Of a stretch of 43,328 nt of DNA, positions 43,219 through 43,328 are shown one piece after another (within the stretch, counting starts at the first letter, position 1; every line of letters starts with the position of its first letter). The notes under the pieces are model-generated. The model searched no databases. It was not told the origin of the DNA and saw only the letters and a program-made list of their open reading frames with translations. Source of the stretch: Mycobacterium sp. NS-7484 (GTDB lineage: Bacteria; Actinomycetota; Actinomycetes; Mycobacteriales; Mycobacteriaceae); contig NZ_MBEJ01000025.1 in assembly GCF_001953975.1 (NCBI RefSeq), positions 1-43,328 of the forward strand. The letters run 5' to 3'. The translations under genes were made by a program, and so were the position numbers.

Positions 43219-43328
43219 TGTGAGCGGAAAGCTCACACAACGGTGCACCTGCGGGTTAATGGCCAAAATGTGTGTACGGCTGTCGGTGTGTCGTGGCGGT
43301 TAGGGTGTTGATCTGCCGGCCCAGCCGT
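43219..43328. other. Window end, no gene identified
   Basis: Nothing can be assigned in the last 110 bases. A GTG near 43292 opens a frame that runs off the window edge (VAVRVLICRPSR), too short to identify. Confidence 0.3.

Overview
The window looks like chromosomal DNA of a high-GC actinobacterium, most probably a rapidly growing mycobacterium (Mycolicibacterium-like). The evidence is a conserved mycobacterial backbone: ruvC-ruvA-ruvB, a YebC-family gene, pdxT-tesB-pdxS, and the phosphatidylinositol mannoside (PIM) operon thrS - HIT/Ap4A phosphorylase - pgsA - patA - pimA - NUDIX. From memory this matches the M. tuberculosis order Rv2592c-Rv2594c and Rv2603c-Rv2614c, with the pdxH/PPE genes absent and other genes inserted. 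No PE/PPE genes, insertion sequences, prophage genes or CRISPR arrays were seen.

Layout. 105-1373: DUF222/HNH (13E12-type) protein from a probable leaderless promoter. 1394-3590 (minus): ruvC-ruvA-ruvB behind a LexA-like box. 3666-6176: small membrane protein, a TetR regulator divergent from an alpha/beta hydrolase, and a Rossmann-fold reductase. 6192-6947 (minus): YebC. 7025-12202: accessory block with a small membrane protein, a LuxC-like acyl reductase and LuxE-like acyl-adenylating enzyme on the minus strand, and, divergently, a TetR regulator, a carboxymuconolactone decarboxylase-like protein and a beta-hydroxyacid dehydrogenase. 12268-13494: a RES-type toxin-antitoxin module that appears to be decaying. 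13535-22456 (minus): vitamin B6 and PIM/phospholipid genes plus thrS, many joined by 4-base overlaps. 22531-24918: small membrane protein, thioesterase, DUF1990 protein and SDR.

24935-38846 looks like one organosulfur or related nutrient-scavenging region: two luciferase-like monooxygenase genes (minus) divergent from a five-gene operon (dipeptide-type ABC permeases, fused double ATPase, lipoprotein binding protein, DszC/SfnB-like flavin monooxygenase). This converges, across a near-perfect long hairpin, on a tauD-type dioxygenase - aldo/keto reductase - nitroreductase operon. That operon is divergent from a LysR regulator followed by a ketopantoate-reductase-like gene. An 11-base sequence, ACAATTGCGAT, occurs in both divergent promoter regions about 9.4 kb apart, suggesting that one LysR-type regulator controls the whole region.

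38882-43328: a VTT/DedA-like membrane protein, the Tex RNA-binding protein, tRNA-Val(CAC) with a strong terminator, a DUF6636-like lipoprotein, and a tRNA-Gly - tRNA-Cys - tRNA-Val(GAC) cluster ending in an intrinsic terminator.

The strongest leads are the shared LysR site with the organosulfur region, the LuxC/LuxE pair without luciferase genes, and the doubly damaged RES toxin-antitoxin locus. All family assignments come from reading motifs and from memory; no database search was run.
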